DNA of 64,000 bases. It comes from Crotophaga sulcirostris. Its lineage: Eukaryota > Chordata > Aves > Cuculiformes > Crotophagidae. The stretch lies in contig VYZB01000215.1 of the NCBI GenBank assembly GCA_013397455.1, positions 1,235,366 through 1,299,365 of the forward strand. The letters run 5' to 3'. Below the pieces are notes generated by a model that was given only the letters and a program-made list of their open reading frames with translations, made no database searches and had not been told where the DNA came from. Below are positions 13,101 through 25,800 of the stretch, in pieces. A program made the position numbers and the translations under genes. Position 1 is the first letter of the stretch. Each line of letters begins with the position of its first letter.

Positions 13101-14134
13101 CTCAAAGACCCCTGAGAAATATTTCTGTTAGCAATCTAGTGCATAGAACTGGCTAATAATGAAGATTTACTCTAGCAAAGATAGGGAAAAACATGCAGTT
13201 TCAATGGCCAGTGGTTTAAAATCATCATAGCAGCTGACAATTTAGCAGTGAGTCCAGGAATCAAGATAGCAGTAGAACAATTTTCTCCTCTGCATTGTTC
13301 CCTCAGTTTTCCCTGTTTTGGGGATATTATTATTTTCTATCAATGCTGCTTGATAGGTCAGTGTGCAGATAGCAAAATGGCATTCGATTTCTTTTTGCTG
13401 CAGTGTGGCCTTGCAAAATCATTTCTGATTTTCTGCTCACTGTTTCCTGAATGTCTCCTTTGCCATTACTGTGTTTAGATTTTTCTTTCCTTCTGTCTAT
13501 TTGTCTTCTGTAAAATTGCATTTTCCCCATATGAATTTTAACATTCTGCTTCTACTTTCCCAATTCTAATGTTCCTGGCTCCCTCCAGATGACTTTTCAG
13601 TTTTCATTACACTATCTGGTCTTTTAAAATAAAATTATTATTATCTTTTCTTTTGATAAATTATTTAATACTCTTCAATTTTAAATATAAATACATTTAG
13701 TAAAATCTAACCTTCAGTACAACAGTATAACTTTTTTTAGTCTAACAGTGTAACTTTTTCTCCTGGAGAGAACTCAGCTATAGGATGATTTCTGCAATCA
13801 CTAACATTTAAGGTAAGCTATTACAACAGGAAAAAGAAAACTAGTTAGGAAAGAGGAAACACAAGCATGAAGCAATTCCATGCAAAGCAGTGTTAAGTTA
13901 GAACGAATGTCAGGAGACTGGAGTCATAACACTAATGATGATGCCTCTGTATTAAGGACACAGAAAATCCCATTTCTGTTGGCACATATGTTACATGATG
14001 ATGTCTTTCCGAAAAAAGCTACAGAACATTCATGGGTGAAAAAAGCACTATATAATTTAAGTTATCATTAGTCCATTTTATATATGTAATTATTCATTTT
14101 TCTTAGTCTCAAGAAAGTAAGAGTCGCTGTGCAC
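10161..14134. other. Unique AT-rich DNA, no gene seen
   Basis: About 4 kb without a supportable exon or repeat. A short direct repeat of ATGAATC occurs near 11396-11409. ORFs of 60-80 codons (for example at 12552-12791 on the minus strand and 13248-13478 on the plus strand) are patternless and overlapped by frames on the other strand. Confidence 0.55.
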
Positions 14135-14440
14135 TTCAGATCAAGGGTCCATCCGGCCGGTCTTCTGTCCTAACAGTGGCTAGAAACAAATGCGCTGGAA
14201 AGAGTAACAAATTATTAAGTATAAGGACATCTTCCTCTAATACTCTCCAGTTATTTGCAGGATGGAGAATTTCCTGGCTTAGATATTATGTGGTCATTTA
14301 ATAGCTACCAGTGGAGCTGTCCTCTCAAATACTCCTGACCTCTTTTGTGCTAGGCAAGGAGGATTTTTTTGCATTTGCATTCCCGTTCTCCTTTGCCAAG
14401 GAATTTTAAAGGTTTACTACCTGTGTCATTTGAACCTTTC
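14135..14440 (-). mobile_element. CR1: Ancient CR1 LINE 3' end
   Basis: This is an old, diverged CR1 3' end in reverse orientation. Seen: the run TTCAGATCAAGGGTCCATC, then CAGTGGCTAGAAACAAATG, then a block like TTTAATAGCTACCAGTGG, and finally CTCCTTTGCCAAGGAATTT followed by GGTTTACTACCTGTGTCATTTG. These fall in the same order as the 3' UTR and C-terminal ORF2 of CR1 families shared by turtles, crocodilians and birds. Known: such copies predate the young chicken-type CR1s. It is heavily mutated with no open frame. I matched it by recall of the family, so the subfamily is not fixed. Confidence 0.7.
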
Positions 14441-15845
14441 ATGTCCCCTATATTTAGGCAAACAAAATACTAAATAACAAAACAATTCCAAAAAGAACAG
14501 CTGAGGAAACTGCATCTTAAAGCATTCTGTTGATGAGGGCACCTCTCTGAAAATCACGGTTCAAATCTACTCTTTTTCAGTTTGAAGGTACAGTTTGCAT
14601 CTTGTTATAAATTAAGATACCCTGATCAATAAGAGACAGAATACAGTCAAGTTTCTTCACTCCCCTGCGAAATATATTTGCCTAGCCCCGGACTCACAAA
14701 ATGAAAATGCAAACAATTCTGCCGTTGACTCTGTCATGTCAGTTCCTAATGCAGGCACCATAGGGTTCCTCTTTAAATAAAACCAAAACATTTTCAGGAG
14801 GATCCTGACCATTATTTCTTCCACTGGTGATGTGCTACCCCTTGAAATCATGGATCTAGCCTTCCTAATAGAAAAAAGAATAAAATCTGAATATACTAGA
14901 TCCTGGATGGTTTATTTTCTGAGCTGTTGGACAGACCAATAAGCCAAGACTTTATATAATCTTGAGAGTAGGTTTTCCTATCAAAAGTTCCATTTTAGAT
15001 AAAAGGAAATGTTTCATGTTGAAATGCTTTATAATATTAGTAAGAATTTTAAAAAATAAATTCAATTCAAACTAAACTGATCTCCATCCTCTTTCATTTA
15101 AGTAAGTCTGGCTGCAGAAAAATGTTATCGTTCTCACAGCCCTGAGAACAAAGTCACAATGAATACGTCTGAACCCACAGTAGAAATGATCTGGATGAAG
15201 TAATTAGGTGAGGCTGTTACATATACTCCAACTCAAATCAACTCTAATTCAGCATTAGTTAATAGACATATAAAAGAAAATACTCTCGTAAGTCAGACTT
15301 GCATTTCTAGAGGAGACAGTGTAAAAATAAACAGTGCAGGTGTCTATTAATAACCCTAATTATCTTATTCTGTCTTATAAGCAGATTTTAAACTTTGGGA
15401 AAAATATGATACTGTAATATGCACTAATGAAAATATTTTAAAAGAAAATCCCTTACATGTAATTTTCAATTATACTTATGTCAAGTCAAAAGGAATCATC
15501 ACACTAGAACTACATGTTGTTTGTCCTAGTGCAATTACATAAAAATCAGCATTCAACACTATATATGCTCTCACATTCAATTATATTTTTGCACAGGTAA
15601 CTTCTCTGGCCACTACTTTGAAGCTACATATTACAACAGTGAAAGAATCCAGATAGTTGGAGACTAGAAGCATAAATATAATAAGAATTATTGTAGTTTA
15701 ACTATAAATGTCAGCAACAGCCACAGATAAATTATGACTGACAGTTTGCTTAATAAAGTAACCAAAAGAACTACATGGTAATCAAAGTGCTATATAACAT
15801 TTTGATGCTAGGAAGCCTCAAAAGAAAGTAAAAAAAGCATTATGG
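14441..15845. other. Unique AT-rich DNA, no gene seen
   Basis: Nothing recognisable. The sequence is AT-rich with scattered A-runs and no supportable exon. Confidence 0.55.
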
Positions 15846-15907
15846 AAGAGAGACAGAAAAGAGATAAAAAAGGAAAAAAAAAAGGGGGGGTGAACAGGAA
15901 AAAAAAA
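15846..15907 (+). repeat. Purine-rich simple tract
   Basis: This is an almost pure A/G stretch on the plus strand. It includes a run of ten A followed directly by seven G (about 15875-15891), then a second A-run. It is low-complexity sequence with no coding meaning, and sits directly to the left of a stretch that looks conserved. Confidence 0.8.
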
Positions 15908-16300
15908 CTAGCTGCAGTAATTTCTGTCACTCATAACTTGCCATAATTATCTATTCTGTAAAACTGCTGCTGTAATTTGAAATGCCTCCCTCCTGATCTA
16001 ATCGGCAGACTAATGTAATGACTTGACTAAGAACCAGGAATGTAGATCTTGCCATTATGTCAGATTCACTTGGATTTTAATGCAATATTCCCTCAGGAAG
16101 ACCCATGATTTAATTAAAAACATTTTGTTTCACTGTCCAGCACAGCACCTGCAGCATCACTTAGTGTGTGAATCTTGATTCCCTAGAGTGAATTGCAGCT
16201 GACCTTTTTGATTTCCATTTAGCAATCACTTTGCAGATAAAATTTCAACTGTTTCCTATTTAGCTGTTAAATGCACTTCTGTGGCTCCAGTTCTTGAATT
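15908..16300. promoter_or_regulatory. Possible conserved non-coding element
   Basis: This is non-repetitive sequence dense in short regulatory-type words. Seen: TAATT cores in CTGTAATTTG, CATAATTATC and GATTTAATTAAAAAC, an E-box plus nuclear-receptor half-site in GCAGCTGACCTTTT, and AGCAATCACTTTG. There is no open frame of note. The texture is that of vertebrate developmental enhancers, but conservation cannot be tested from one sequence, so this call is inference. Confidence 0.25.
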
Positions 16301-19150
16301 TTTATGTTTATCAAGACAGTATTTCAAATTTGCAATTATTCCTTCTCTCAAAATACTGCCGCTACAACAAAACACAAATAGCAGAAATAGCAATCACCTA
16401 TGATTTAGAAACTGATTCATTCTATGGAATATAAATGCTTCTGAACATAGCTATACAAAACAGCTTGCAGTTGACTTAAAGCAATGGTGTCAAAGAAATT
16501 GTTACCACCCATACTGTATTATAACATAACCTTATACGATACAGTATTTTCTATTCCGAGCATCATAGAATGTGCTTTGTCCCTGTTCCTTTTTATGCAC
16601 AGGAAATAACTCAAGGAGTTGGAAAGAAGCCCTGTCTAGGCAATATTTCAGACCATGAAAATATGGCAATGTGGAGATGTTAAGATAGGTGGCTTCAGGA
16701 AAATCATCACATTTTTAGTTACAAAGAGGTAATCATTCTATCACTTCTTATCACAGAAGAAGTGTGGGGAAATGCTTCTGCATGACTGCTGCTGGAGGTG
16801 GCAAACCCACTGTTAAAAGAAGTAAAAACTGAAACAGATTTACCTCCTTATACTTTTGAACATAAGTCGGCTCTGTTAGCTGATGACCTGTACATAAATG
16901 AGAAAATTTCTGTAGGCTGTATAGTTTATTTAGATTTAATTCCTGACTGACTATCATCACAAACACTTCTGATGGCAATAGCATGAAATCACATAACAAA
17001 TTAGGTAGTAAATTAATTGTGGTTCTCCGTGAAGACAGTTGTGCACAGTGTAAAACTGGCAACAAAAAAGTGCATAGGTTTTATCTCTGTAAAACTGAGG
17101 ATATCTCCAGAGCTTCCAAATACCAGCTACTGCTGTGCTCCATAAGGTCATACATTTCTTCACTTTAGAGGAGACTGAAAGCAGGCTTGGGATTGTTCAG
17201 CTATTGGATTTTCATGTCTGGATTTCTGGACTGCAAACCCTGAAGAATTCTTCTCCAGGCATACATGCATCTACCACTCCTACATGTATTCTGATCCATT
17301 AGCTGTTGCTGAATTAGATATTTTAAATTCTTTATTACTAACACAGTTATTAAAAGAAGGGCAAAACCTTTAATTATGCTGCGAATAAAATTACCAAGGT
17401 CTGATTTACTACTGGATGCAGTAAGCGCATAACAGTTGACCAGCTGAAGTTGATTTATGAGTGTGTTGCACCGCTGGGCAGTGTATGTCAGACTGGATGT
17501 AGAAAAACCTAACCTCTAATTTCTTAAAAAGCATTTTCAAAGTAAATTCTTTTTCAAGGGGACATCTCAAAATGCCACAGTAGTTTTCCCAGTGTGCAAC
17601 TCAGGTTCAGGCTTTTATTCTGATACAATGCATATAAAATCTAGAAAAAAAATCAGAAAAAAAAGTGTGAGAGTATTTTCTAAGATGCTTTCTCACCTTA
17701 CTGAATCAATCTCAGACAATGATTAATCAGCATAACCTATTTGTCCTTTACTCTCCAGTAAACTGTTTTTCTTTGCTTCCTATAAAACACACAACATATT
17801 CTTAAATGATGGAAAACAATTAAACAGTACAGTGTTGGAAGAGGTAATACATTTCTGAGCTGCTACTTCTACCAAATTTCATGTTTTTAAGATCTTACAA
17901 GCTTAGGAGGAATTGCTGAAATGCAATCTTATTTTTCTTCCTTTCATTTTGACTTTCATCATATGGCAGATCCTGTGGTCAGACACTAAGTATAACAATG
18001 AGCTGCAGCAGTGGAGAAAGCAACAGTTAGTAGGGCTGGCCTGAATGGCATCATTTCCTAAAGTCCATGTAGCACCCTGTTTTTAAACAAACACCAGTAC
18101 AATGTAAGGACTGTGCAAGGAGTTACCTTGTCTTTACAGGCTTCACCTAAGACCCTATCTTAATCAACATGATAATAATAGTATTACAGTTGTTATGTCC
18201 AACAATGCTGGGATGGAAAAGATAAAAATGTGACAATGGCACAATCTTTCTGTTCTTGATATCAACTAATAGAACACCTCCATCAGATGGGAAGACAATT
18301 TTGCATGTTTAGAGCTACATGTCGTGTAATAAGAGTTTTGTCTACTCACTTGGCAAAGTATTTAAATGATGTGACTGACTGCTAGGATAAAGTGAGTCTG
18401 ATATTGTATACAGTATTAAGGCTGGATCTCATCCATAAAGTCTTGGCAATCTGTCCCATTGAGATGCCAACAATTAACTCAAATGTTTGTGTTAAAGTTG
18501 CTATTTAGTTGCTTAGAATGAGGTTATCTGCAAACAGGCGTGACTGCTCACGGGATGCTCTCAAAATAGAGGTTGAGTGTTTAAGAGGTAGATTGATGCA
18601 GATAATTTAAGTACTGATTCAGACCTTCATACAGAATTTGAAGAAACTTTTTTTTTAAGATGCTTTCATGAACAATGGATTTTAAAAGTGCTCTTTATAT
18701 CCTTCTGCATATCCATGTTTCTTGGCTCTGCCTGAAAAGTGCACTTAACTATGTTGAAATATAAGGAATTTTAAAAGCTCTACCAGCTCTAGGAAAAAAA
18801 TCTGATTGGTAGATAGAATATTAGATTGACCCTTAAAAAATTTTGAAGTTTGTATATTTCTGCCACCTGCAGTGCAAGAAAAGTTTAAATACTTATTATT
18901 AGGGTATAGTTCCTATTATAAAACAGACTCTAGAGAAACTTCAGTGAAAACAAAAGCATGTGAACAACCGCATTCGTGGAATACAGCTACAATTTACCTT
19001 TCTGCTGAGTTTTCAAAGCTTTTTTTCCTGTTTTCTTAAGTTAATACAATGCAGCTCTAGATTAGTTTTCATGGATTTCTTTAAAAATATGTGTATAAAT
19101 TCAAGACAAACAGTCATTTAAACATTGCTGGCTGACAGTCAAACCCTCAG
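16301..19150. other. Unique AT-rich DNA, no gene seen
   Basis: No exon or repeat is recognised. The 104-codon minus-strand frame at 16751-17065 and the plus-strand frame at 16983-17168 overlap each other and show no motif. Confidence 0.55.
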
Positions 19151-19620
19151 CAAACACTTGCTGCATAACTACCTGGTGTCTTGGCTACCCTTTCTGTCCA
19201 TCTGTCAGAATGGCACCCTGCCTGCTCCAAAGTTGGTTGGACCCTTCTATTAAGGCATGGGTGCCAGACAGCACCAACTTCTGCAGAGCAGCCTTCTTGA
19301 ACCTGCACGTGCTATCCCCTCTACAGGAGCTCCTGCCTCCATGCCAGCAATGAAGCATTGGCACAACATCCTTCCTCACAATTGATCCCACCTGTTGATA
19401 CTTACACAGTGAGGAGGGCGGGGCGAAACTAGGAAGGAGAGGCAGACAGGCATTTCTGGTTGCCAAGAAGGCAGGTGGGGTAGCAGCAGGTGTCTGATCA
19501 ACTCAGGAAGATAACAGGGTGTCAAAATGTTTCTAACGGGAAAGTGCGGTACTCTTTGCAGGACTCCATCCAAAGACAATCAACATATCCATCAGTGACT
19601 TCAGGGGGCAGCCTTTTACA
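19151..19620. other. GC-richer unclassified segment
   Basis: This is a 0.45-kb island of higher G+C in AT-rich surroundings. It has a 93-codon minus-strand frame at 19185-19466 and other overlapping frames. I do not recognise a protein or repeat family. It could be a decayed transposon, a pseudogene fragment or a non-coding exon. Confidence 0.35.
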
Positions 19621-20759
19621 TTGCTTGGTGATATGTTTGAGACAAAATAAGTCAATAGTGTCACAAAAGCAATTCAAATACTGGCCAAATATTGGCAATA
19701 GCTGCATTGCTATTCTCTTTTCACCAATAAAAGGACAGTCATACAGACCATGAAAGGGATACTAGGAAGGATGTGGGTATGACATAAGTGAGAAGGATTT
19801 TTTCAGAGCCAGATTGGAAAATGCTTGAGTGAAAACCTGATGCTGCCGAAATCAGCTAGGCCAAAAATTTATCTTTTGCTCTGAAAGATGAATAGTTATT
19901 GAGGTAAATAAGCTTACAAGGTATCAAAACATAACCCACAGAACTCAGTAGAAACTGAAAAGGGGAAGGGAGTTCCTTTAGATTGAAATGATCTTTGAAA
20001 GAAACTGCCAATAGCAAAGTCGACATTCCTTACAGATATATCTGAACAGTACCAGCCAAAAATCTGTACAATTTGCAAGGCTGAAATGTCCTTTTGAGGT
20101 TAAAATTAGTAATGCATCTGTCTCTAAATAAATAAATGAATAAAAATCCTATCATTAATTATTATCTTTTCATCAGTATCTGGGACAGCTTCCCAACTGG
20201 CTGAAATTCTTTTCATTTTTCTCTTTCTTTATAGAGCCATCATGCTGTGTGGTCAATCGTAGCTGCCTATTACATGTACGATTGCTTTTCCTGATGGGAT
20301 AATCCAAATCCCACAATTTCTTTTCATTTGAAATACATATGAATGAAAATGAAAATAAACATATTATCTTCCAAAACTAATGATGTGAATAAATATAATC
20401 CAGAATTACCTTTATGGCAGGAGTTTGAGACTTTCAAAGGAACCTGCTGTCCAAATGCAGAATTTACATCATAATGATATGTTTCGGTGCTTGATGCCAA
20501 GGACAGAATCCAGAACCTCTCTTAATTTCCTAGGCATGTTTATATATATCCAATGACAGTAAAATACAGACACAGTTCTAGGAGGCAAAACCTGTATCTG
20601 GGACTCCCCAAAACCACACAGACTGCGTAAGGCACGGAGTTACAATCTTCCCTTTTCTTTGTTTGGATGATTTACCTTTTAGGATACATGTACATGCTTA
20701 AATGCCCTCTAGATGCCACTTCTGACTATTAAATGCTTCATCTGTTCTGGACATCATTT
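19621..20759. other. Unique AT-rich DNA, no gene seen
   Basis: Nothing recognisable; no coding exon or transposon. Confidence 0.55.
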
Positions 20760-21080
20760 TCCATAAATTTATCCTTCCCTTTTAACGTCATTTGGATTTG
20801 GGTGTTTAATTGCCTCCTGCGCTGGTAAAAATGCAACAGAGACTGAATGAACTCTCATTAAGTCATGAGGTTTAATAATGCAGGCAGTGACAACAAATAA
20901 GAATGTTAATTATTGCATTACTCTAACTGCAAGGAATGCAAATATCCTGGCTCCCTCCACAGAGTTAGTGAGGTGCAAGATTTCTGGGGTGTGTTTGGAC
21001 ACCTGAACATAGGCATCTGATGTAATGTTAGCAGATGGTACCTTATTTACAGTTGCTGCTCTAGAAAGGCATAATTGTCC
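20760..21080. promoter_or_regulatory. Possible conserved non-coding element with octamer
   Basis: This is dense in transcription-factor-like words. Seen: a perfect octamer ATGCAAAT at 20936-20943, the arms CTCAT and ATGAG enclosing a short spacer at 20854-20869, GTTAATTATTGCATTA at about 20915-20930, and TTTAATAATGCAGG at about 20871-20884. No repeat family or open frame explains the stretch. The enhancer reading is inference from texture only. Confidence 0.28.
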
Positions 21081-22554
21081 GTGTCATGTCTTTCAGCCTG
21101 TGCAGATGTCTTGGTGGATCCAAAGGCACTAATGCAGTACTTCACATGAACATCCAGTTAACGTCAATCACTCCTCATAGTCTTCATTGCACACACGAGT
21201 CTTAATTCTGTTTCTTTGCCTTTCCTGTTGAGTATAGCTGCAGTGGAGCCAGGGCACTCAAATGAGAAAATGAGAAACTAGCCTTACAGTGAGCATCTCA
21301 GAATGATAAGCTCATATTTATTTCTATAATGACAACAAAATGCTGTGCCATTCATTTGTCTTTATGGCCACACTTTTCACACAGTCATGTGTAAGACAAT
21401 TCAAAGTTATGAAGCAACTCTGGGAACAGCAAGACAACATGTTGGGCGGAATTACAAATAAAGTCATAAAATCAAATGTCAGGAATGTAATTTCCCATAT
21501 ATCATATAGTTTCTAAATTAGACTCAGTCCAAATGCCGTTGCTGCCCAACCTGTAACAATTTCAGCACTGCGTAATGGATGTCCCAGGGCTTTACTGTAG
21601 AATTTGAACTCAAAATCACTGGCAACAAAACTGAAACTTGTGTCCGTTTCCATTTCTTATCTTGAAGATAGTTCTATCAAGAAAAAAAATTTGAGAGGTC
21701 CTTAAATTGTATAAATTACAGTTCCATATATTTCACATCAAAATATTTCAAAGGAAGTATGTCAGTCTGCAGAATTTATAGGTCTGGATCACAGATTCTG
21801 ATCAGTAATTACAGGAAACATAAATAAATGCATTGAACATAGCTATGTGGTAATCGCTCTGAAATGATGTTCTCACCCATCAGCTGAATTCACGGACAGC
21901 TAAACCAGGTTCCATTATATGCAGCTTTTAAAGCAAAAGAGGAGCTTACCAGGAATTGTTCCTAAACATAACCAAATCCCAGCTGAGAAGTAACTCTTGT
22001 AAGACAGGCTAGATAGGTGAGGTGGGAACCAACGAGATCCTTGTGATTCTGAGGCTTCTGAACCAAGGGACAGAAGTTTGTGCATGCCAGAGAGCTGATG
22101 TTCACGCGTGCTGACTAAACACTTCAGAAATGGAAATCATTCCTGCATGGGAGGAGACATGTTGGGAAGCCTTCCACAACAGCATGGCAGCATACTTACT
22201 GTAAGGGGAAATTAGAAATCTCCCTGCCTCAAAGAAGAAAAGAATTGGTAATAGCAGGCAAGCAGGGTGGACTTAATGGACAAGAAAGAGTACATTTCTA
22301 AAGTTATATAAATTAGATCCTAAGAATAGAAAAGTAACATGAAGTACCATGTCTTGTGAATGCATGTGTGAGGATACTGTGCAAATTAGATGTCTCCAAC
22401 TGTCTCTAAGCCTACAGATGTACAAAATTCAAATCTGGAATAATGAAAACGACCTGACTTGAATGGAATTGCACCTATAAGAGGCTTGAGTTATGTCTGT
22501 GTCATTCCTCCTAGGGAAGTACTGAAGGATATAAAATTGCTGCTTGTTTGCTTA
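21081..22554. other. Unique DNA, no gene seen
   Basis: No supportable exon, RNA gene or transposon. The sequence around 21890-22160 is somewhat less AT-rich but unrecognised. Confidence 0.5.
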
Positions 22555-22850
22555 GAAGTTTTCTCAGTTCCCCTTTCTGCTAAACTCCTCTCACTGCTGC
22601 TTTCTTCTTAACCCATCCTTTCTCTCATGTCCTGATCTTCCTTTTCTAAAAGGCAGAACCCCATTTTTTTTTTCTCTTCCACACCCCTCATGCATCGAGG
22701 GATTTTTTCCTATTCTTCTCCTAGGCTAATTTCCCCTCACAGCCTAAGTGCCTTGTCCTCTTTGTTTCCTTCTTCTCCTAGTCTATCCTCCTTCTCTCAG
22801 ATCTTGCTCCTTGAATTCTCTTACACTTCTTCTCTCTGTGTTCAACTTTG
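22555..22850 (+). repeat. Pyrimidine-rich degenerate tract
   Basis: About 300 bp in which C and T strongly dominate on the plus strand, with many TTCTC, CTTCT and TCCTT words and a T-run near 22663-22672. It is interrupted by short mixed segments. It is consistent with a decayed CT-type simple repeat. The small frame at 22748-22966 arises from this bias and is not taken as a gene. Confidence 0.65.
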
Positions 22851-25800
22851 GGGGATTTTTTTCTAATGACACACTTAAGCGAGGGAGGAACTGGATCATA
22901 TCCTATGCCCCTTACTGCTTCCAGTCTCCGAGACAGTGCGTGATAATCTCTTTGGTGATTCACTAATGTGGAAGTGAGGTGTTGTCTCTGATTTCATGTC
23001 TTCAATAGGTAAGACATAGCTTCTAGCAGGCAAAATAGGAAAAAAATTGTGCTAGCTGTCCCTGCAGCACAGCAGTACCATGTGGATCCTGTTCCATCAG
23101 ACCAGCTGGGGACAAGGGAAAGGACATGCAAAAACAATCATTAGGAATACAACAGCATATGGCACTTGGGAAGTTCAGAAGGGGATTCAAACCATGCAGT
23201 GTACTGGACAGGAAACATCATCTAGCCTGTTCAATGAGTGGCTAACCTGAGGCAATCACCTGGGAAATAAAATTATAGGAATTGACTGTAGATTTTATGT
23301 CTCCCCTGTCACTGTAGTCAGCTATCTCAACCCACACGGAACCTCTTCTCCTGAATATACACTGATATGTCTGTAGTCATTTTCCCCAAACACTACTTCT
23401 TTTGAAACACATCTAAAGGAAAAAAAGAAAAAAAGCTGTAATATAGAGCAGCTGTAAATTTGGGGTATTTATTGACAGTTGAAAAACCCAAGTTCACTTC
23501 TTTCCTTCGCCTAAGTTAAATGAAACCCACATAATATCATTTCATAGATTGATGCCTCATTCCGTACTTCTAATGCTGAAATGATCTTGCAGAAAACAAA
23601 AGTATGCTTCAGTGAGTCAAAATGCAGCATGAATTTGTAGTTCATTCCTATGAAGAGTCACTTTCGGTGCTGGTAAAATATGAATTTTCTCCCTGATTTG
23701 GAGGAAGTCTATAGATTTTATGCAATGTCTGTTTCCTGTCTCCCTGCTGCCACTTATTGTTAAGGAAGTTTAAAAAAAATAATTTGTAAACAAAGGCTAA
23801 AGCGTAACTACAATTATAAAAAGCAAACAATGAGCAAAGAAAGCGTGTTTAAGCCAGTGAAACTAGCACTGATGCCCAGCCCCCAAATAATTTCTCTGTT
23901 TTCATATTTAAATAAAGCAGCTAACATCCCAGAGGATGAGATAGAATTTCCTTCAGGGAGAAGGAAGACAGAACTGTTAAAGGCTTCATCATTTCATTAG
24001 AGTAGATAATTAGGTAATTAGAATGATTAAAAGTTGACAAAGCAACAGACTCAGATGAATTATAACCCACAATCCTAAATGTAGCAAGGGGAAAAAGAAA
24101 GCGTCTGGAGTTCAGCTGCTGATAAACCTTGAACGACAAAGGTTAACAGTAGAGGAGATGAGGGCAAATGTTCTTCCTTATCTCCCATTCAAAGTACACT
24201 TCTTTAATCAGAACCTCCCAGGCTAATATAAGGAAGAGGCTGTGGAAGGGAACATCACCCTTTCTGGAAAAGAGCCTGAAAACACTTCCTACAGACGCAG
24301 ACTGGTTTGTTCCAAACACTCTATTTGTTCTTCAAAGCATTTGAGAGCTGAGAGCAAGGAGAAGTGATAGAAATGTATCTGGGACTTGGGTGACATCACT
24401 TAAGGGAGATAATTCTTTGCAGCTCCTCAATTTGAAAAAGTTTAAGAACATGGTTCTGGAAAATGCTGGTATTTTTTTCCCAATATGTAACTTAAGCAAA
24501 TTACTCAATGTAATGTAATTTGCACCTTGATTTTACATCTATATTAAATGTCAACAATATATATTTTTCCCCATCTACATTTACAGTTGTGACTTTCTAA
24601 CTCCAGTTTTTACCAGTGTTTGGATACCAAACCCAGAAGACTTGCAGGCTGAGGGGAGGAGATGGGAGATTCAGCAGACTTAGAACTGTTGATCTACTCA
24701 GTGAAAGCCACCCTGACAGGACTGCTTTGGAAAGAAGACAGGACTGCAATGCCTAATGGATGTCCTGAATTACCAAGTTTCCTGATCAGTCTTCATTTGA
24801 CAAGCAGCCTGAGCTTCAAGTAAAGCAGCTCTCTCCTGGCAAGACCACAGGAGAGTGAAAGCAAAAATAAACTGCATATTCTTATTTAAGGTTGCATTCT
24901 TTTTACAGTAGCACCCAAAGGCTCCCTTCAGGAATAGAACCAACTCTGAGTGCCTCAAAAACGCACATTAAAACAGTCTCAGTCCTTATGAGTCATAGCC
25001 ATTATATACATCTAGAGTATTATTATTATTACTATTGCCATAATTTGTGTGGATTCAGAGACATATTTCATGCATTTTCTAGAGGTAACTTTGCAATTTA
25101 TTGTAAGTAATTTATGCCCTGCCAAGCAGCATGAAGATACCAAAGAAGTATGTACACAAACGCATGTCTTCACACACATAAATAAATCAAACTGTGAATG
25201 ATTTTTCCTTCCACTTCCATAGACAAAAGAAGATATAACGCTGGTTATGTGTTCCAGGCTATTCACAGGATCAAGTGAAGTTCAGTTCCTTCTGGGTAAG
25301 ACCATAGCAATATTTTATCAAACTTTTTAAAAATAAAACAGTCTTTAATAAATTACTATAAAGGGAGTATAATTTCAAGTAGTCACCATAAAGAAATTCT
25401 TTGCATTTTTGAGAACAGACACACTTAGCCAGCTGAGGTGGTATGGAGCCAACACGCACATTAGCAGGAATAAGTGGACAACAGTTCTATAAAAAGACCT
25501 CTGAGAAATAGAAGTATTATCAAAAATCCCTGAAATAAGCGCAAATAAGCTGAAAAGTGCTCTAGGGTACAGCTGCTAATTTGATCATTGAGGTGACTCT
25601 GATGTTCTAATGCTTTTACATTAAGACTTTTTTTACATTTAAGACTTATATGGTAAGTGATGGTGAATGTTGCTATCTCAGCACACTGGTTTCTTACTCT
25701 TTCTCTTAATTTAAGAAAAATCTTCTTAGGTTTTAAACTGTAACTATCTTTTAGCATAAGAATGCTGTTTATTTTTGATATGCCAACTCTTTCTCAAGAA

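Noticed and set aside
16751..17065. 104-codon minus-strand frame
   Set aside because: It is overlapped by frames on both strands and contains no recognisable motif.
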